Positions 62,603 through 64,000 of a stretch of DNA of 64,000 nucleotides are shown piece by piece (within the stretch, counting starts at the first letter, position 1; every line of letters starts with the position of its first letter). Under the pieces are notes generated by a model that saw only the letters and a program-made list of their open reading frames with translations, made no database searches and was not told the DNA's origin. The translations under genes were made by a program, and so were the position numbers. The DNA is taken from contig CAVUWX010000022.1 in assembly GCA_963745205.1 (NCBI GenBank), forward strand, positions 124,001-188,000. Direction: 5' to 3'. The stretch comes from Hyphomicrobium_A sp963745205 (GTDB taxonomy: Bacteria; Pseudomonadota; Alphaproteobacteria; Rhizobiales; Hyphomicrobiaceae).

Positions 62603-62746
62603 GTGCAGGAATGGTTCGTCCGGCTGAGTGTGAAACAAGAGGAGGGCGGATTCGCCGCGGCCAATCGCGGAAAGTTCGCCCTCGACTTGAGGTCCGAACG
62701 CCGCCATCCATGGATCGTGGCCGCGAGGTCGCTGCAGGGCCAATAA
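62603..62746 (+). CDS. Short frame after the in-frame TGA, candidate protein or lost C-terminus
   Basis: After the stop at 62567-62569 the same frame stays open for 58 codons to TAA at 62746 with gene-like content: VQEWFVRLSVKQEEGGFAAA, LRSERRHPWIVAARSLQGQ. GTG 62603 is the only plausible start. It may be a short gene or the former C-terminal end of the coiled-coil protein. Coding status uncertain. Confidence 0.35.
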   Translation: MQEWFVRLSVKQEEGGFAAANRGKFALDLRSERRHPWIVAARSLQGQ

Positions 62747-62852
62747 CCGCCACATAGACTAAAGTCCGAGCGACAAATTTTCTCGGCGGAGGTCGCGGCG
62801 GATTGATCGTTGCCATCTCAAATTTTAGGTAGACCAGGATGGTGGACCCAAA

Positions 62853-64000
62853 GTGCTTCAAGGCAGTCCGAACCCTTCCTCCGGCACGTTTGCTGCTGCT
62901 GACAAACGCGCCCTTAAAGACGCAATCATTCTGCTGGCCATCGGCGTAGCCGCATGGGTGCTCGTTGAGCGCACGGAGATCTGTACGCGCTTCTTCCGGT
63001 ACGTCGCGGCTCATCCAGACATGGAGCTCGACTCCATCATCTTGGCCGGATTGCTCTCTGCCATTGGGATCGTGGTCTTCGCATTGCGACGCTGGCGCGA
63101 GGCTAGCAAGGCTGAGCGCATCTCCATCGCGCTCGCGTATCATGATCCACTGACAGGTCTGGCCAACCGGCGCGCGTTCATGGAGGCGCTGGAAGGCATG
63201 AGCAAGCAAGGCAACGCCGTACCCTTTGCCTGCATCCTGGCCGATCTCGATGACTTCAACCAGATCAATGATTTACGTGGCCACACTGTGGGGGACCGGC
63301 TGCTGCAATTGATTTCGGAACGTCTCGTCCAGACGCTTTCCCCCGACATTCTGGTCGCGCGTCTCGGAGGTGACGAATATGGGCTTTTGTGCCCACTGGA
63401 GGACGTGGGTCGCGTACCAGAGGTAGCCAATCTCATTGCGCGTCGTGTCAGCGATCCGGTTCTGATTGAGGGGCACGCCCTCCAAGTCGGGGTCTCCGTG
63501 GGCATCGGAAGATTTCCCGATGACGCCGATCATGCCCAGTCTCTTCTACGTAAAGCCGACATCGCACTATATCGCGCCAAGAGAAGCGGAAGGGGACAGA
63601 TCCGATTCTTCGAACGGGATATGGAAGAGATCGACATTAGGCGCGCGTTAGTCGCTGAAGCCTTGCGGGACGCGATACCGAGAGGTGAGATCGTTCCGCA
63701 CTACCATCCGCTGGTCAATCTCGCGACCGGGAACGTGATTGGCTTCGAGGTCTTGTCGAGATGGGCGAGCCCCACTCTTGGCTCCGTTGCGCCAAGTGAA
63801 TTCATCCCGATCGCGCTCAAATGTGGACTCATCGGGAACCTGTCCTCCCGCGTCCTTCATCAGGCCTGTGCTGAAGCGGCACGATGGCCCTGGCCATTGC
63901 CGATCTCATTCAATCTGGCGCCACACCAACTCTGTGATCCGCTCCTTCCCATTCAGATTCTATCGATCCTTTCGAAGACTACCCTGTCACCGCGACGGCT
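62853..64000 (+). CDS. GGDEF–EAL cyclic di-GMP protein (3' end cut)
   Basis: 382 residues visible. Two membrane helices (about 22-38 and 60-80), a GGDEF domain (about 95-255) with active-site GGDEY (about 172-176) and DFNQIND metal-binding aspartates, then the start of an EAL domain (about 270 onward) whose signature reads FEVLSRW and SFNLAPHQL, before the window ends. The first domain can be a diguanylate cyclase; whether the EAL half is an active phosphodiesterase cannot be seen. GTG 62853 follows GGTGGA. The gene follows the coiled-coil membrane protein after a 283-base gap. Confidence 0.92.
   Translation, partial: MLQGSPNPSSGTFAAADKRALKDAIILLAIGVAAWVLVERTEICTRFFRYVAAHPDMELDSIILAGLLSAIGIVVFALRRWREASKAERISIALAYHDPLTGLANRRAFMEALEGMSKQGNAVPFACILADLDDFNQINDLRGHTVGDRLLQLISERLVQTLSPDILVARLGGDEYGLLCPLEDVGRVPEVANLIARRVSDPVLIEGHALQVGVSVGIGRFPDDADHAQSLLRKADIALYRAKRSGRGQIRFFERDMEEIDIRRALVAEALRDAIPRGEIVPHYHPLVNLATGNVIGFEVLSRWASPTLGSVAPSEFIPIALKCGLIGNLSSRVLHQACAEAARWPWPLPISFNLAPHQLCDPLLPIQILSILSKTTLSPRR

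Noticed and set aside
62441..62755. Minus-strand frame opposite the coiled-coil tail
   Set aside because: Overlaps a real gene and lacks a ribosome site or domain.

Overview
The window is G+C-rich DNA from an alphaproteobacterium, most likely of the order Hyphomicrobiales (Rhizobiales). The evidence is gene content and order: apaG next to a SAM-II-controlled metZ, the alphaproteobacterial long form of dcd, dapD–dapE separated by a conserved membrane gene, tlpA divergent from argH–lptM–lysA, a TIGR02302-type membrane protein, a rhizobial lipid A oxidase-like barrel, paired bactofilins, and a full CtrA-type box (TTAA-N7-TTAA). I cannot fix the genus. No rRNA, tRNA, CRISPR array or intact insertion sequence was seen.

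Layout. 0–6 kb: apaG (cut by the window edge), metZ with its riboswitch and terminator, dcd, small membrane/secreted proteins and an exported trypsin-like protease. 6–9.7 kb: a five-gene metal (probably zinc) export/uptake cassette of the ZrgA/DUF2796–ABC–FtsX–DUF3299 type. 9.7–12.2 kb: a HicB/HicA-like toxin–antitoxin pair, small membrane proteins and a cyclic-nucleotide-binding protein. 12.2–19.4 kb: lysine/diaminopimelate and arginine biosynthesis (dapE, dapD, argH, lysA) with lptM and a TlpA-like thioredoxin. 19.4–38.8 kb: cell envelope genes: TIGR02302 protein, lipid A oxidase-like barrel, a frameshifted PHB-depolymerase-like esterase, pbpC with its alpha-2-macroglobulin partner, a large unknown inner-membrane protein and a second bifunctional penicillin-binding protein.

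39–44 kb is the least explained part: a two-gene minus-strand unit made of a 361-aa protein of unknown function and an 1129-codon protein carrying two unrelated P-loop ATPase modules (an AAA/STAND-like module and a HerA/FtsK-like module). The large gene carries six single-base frameshifts in this sequence. 44–54 kb: a CAP-domain lipoprotein under a CtrA box, a flippase, a D,D-carboxypeptidase and an SRPBCC protein (both frameshifted here), two tiny secreted proteins (one with nine consecutive histidines), CorA, and the accessory genes mocA–xdhC–cytochrome c of a molybdenum hydroxylase whose catalytic subunits are absent. 54.5 kb holds a tyrosine-recombinase remnant. 54.6–64 kb: an exported TPR/alpha-beta hydrolase, an exported TPR–CHAT caspase-like protease, two bactofilins, a coiled-coil membrane protein and a GGDEF–EAL protein running off the end.

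Ten single-base frameshifts (23.98 kb, 39.77–42.22 kb x6, 47.19 kb, 48.3–48.5 kb x2) interrupt otherwise well-preserved reading frames. They are either residual assembly errors or recent gene decay. All functional calls are from reading the translated sequence; no database search was run.
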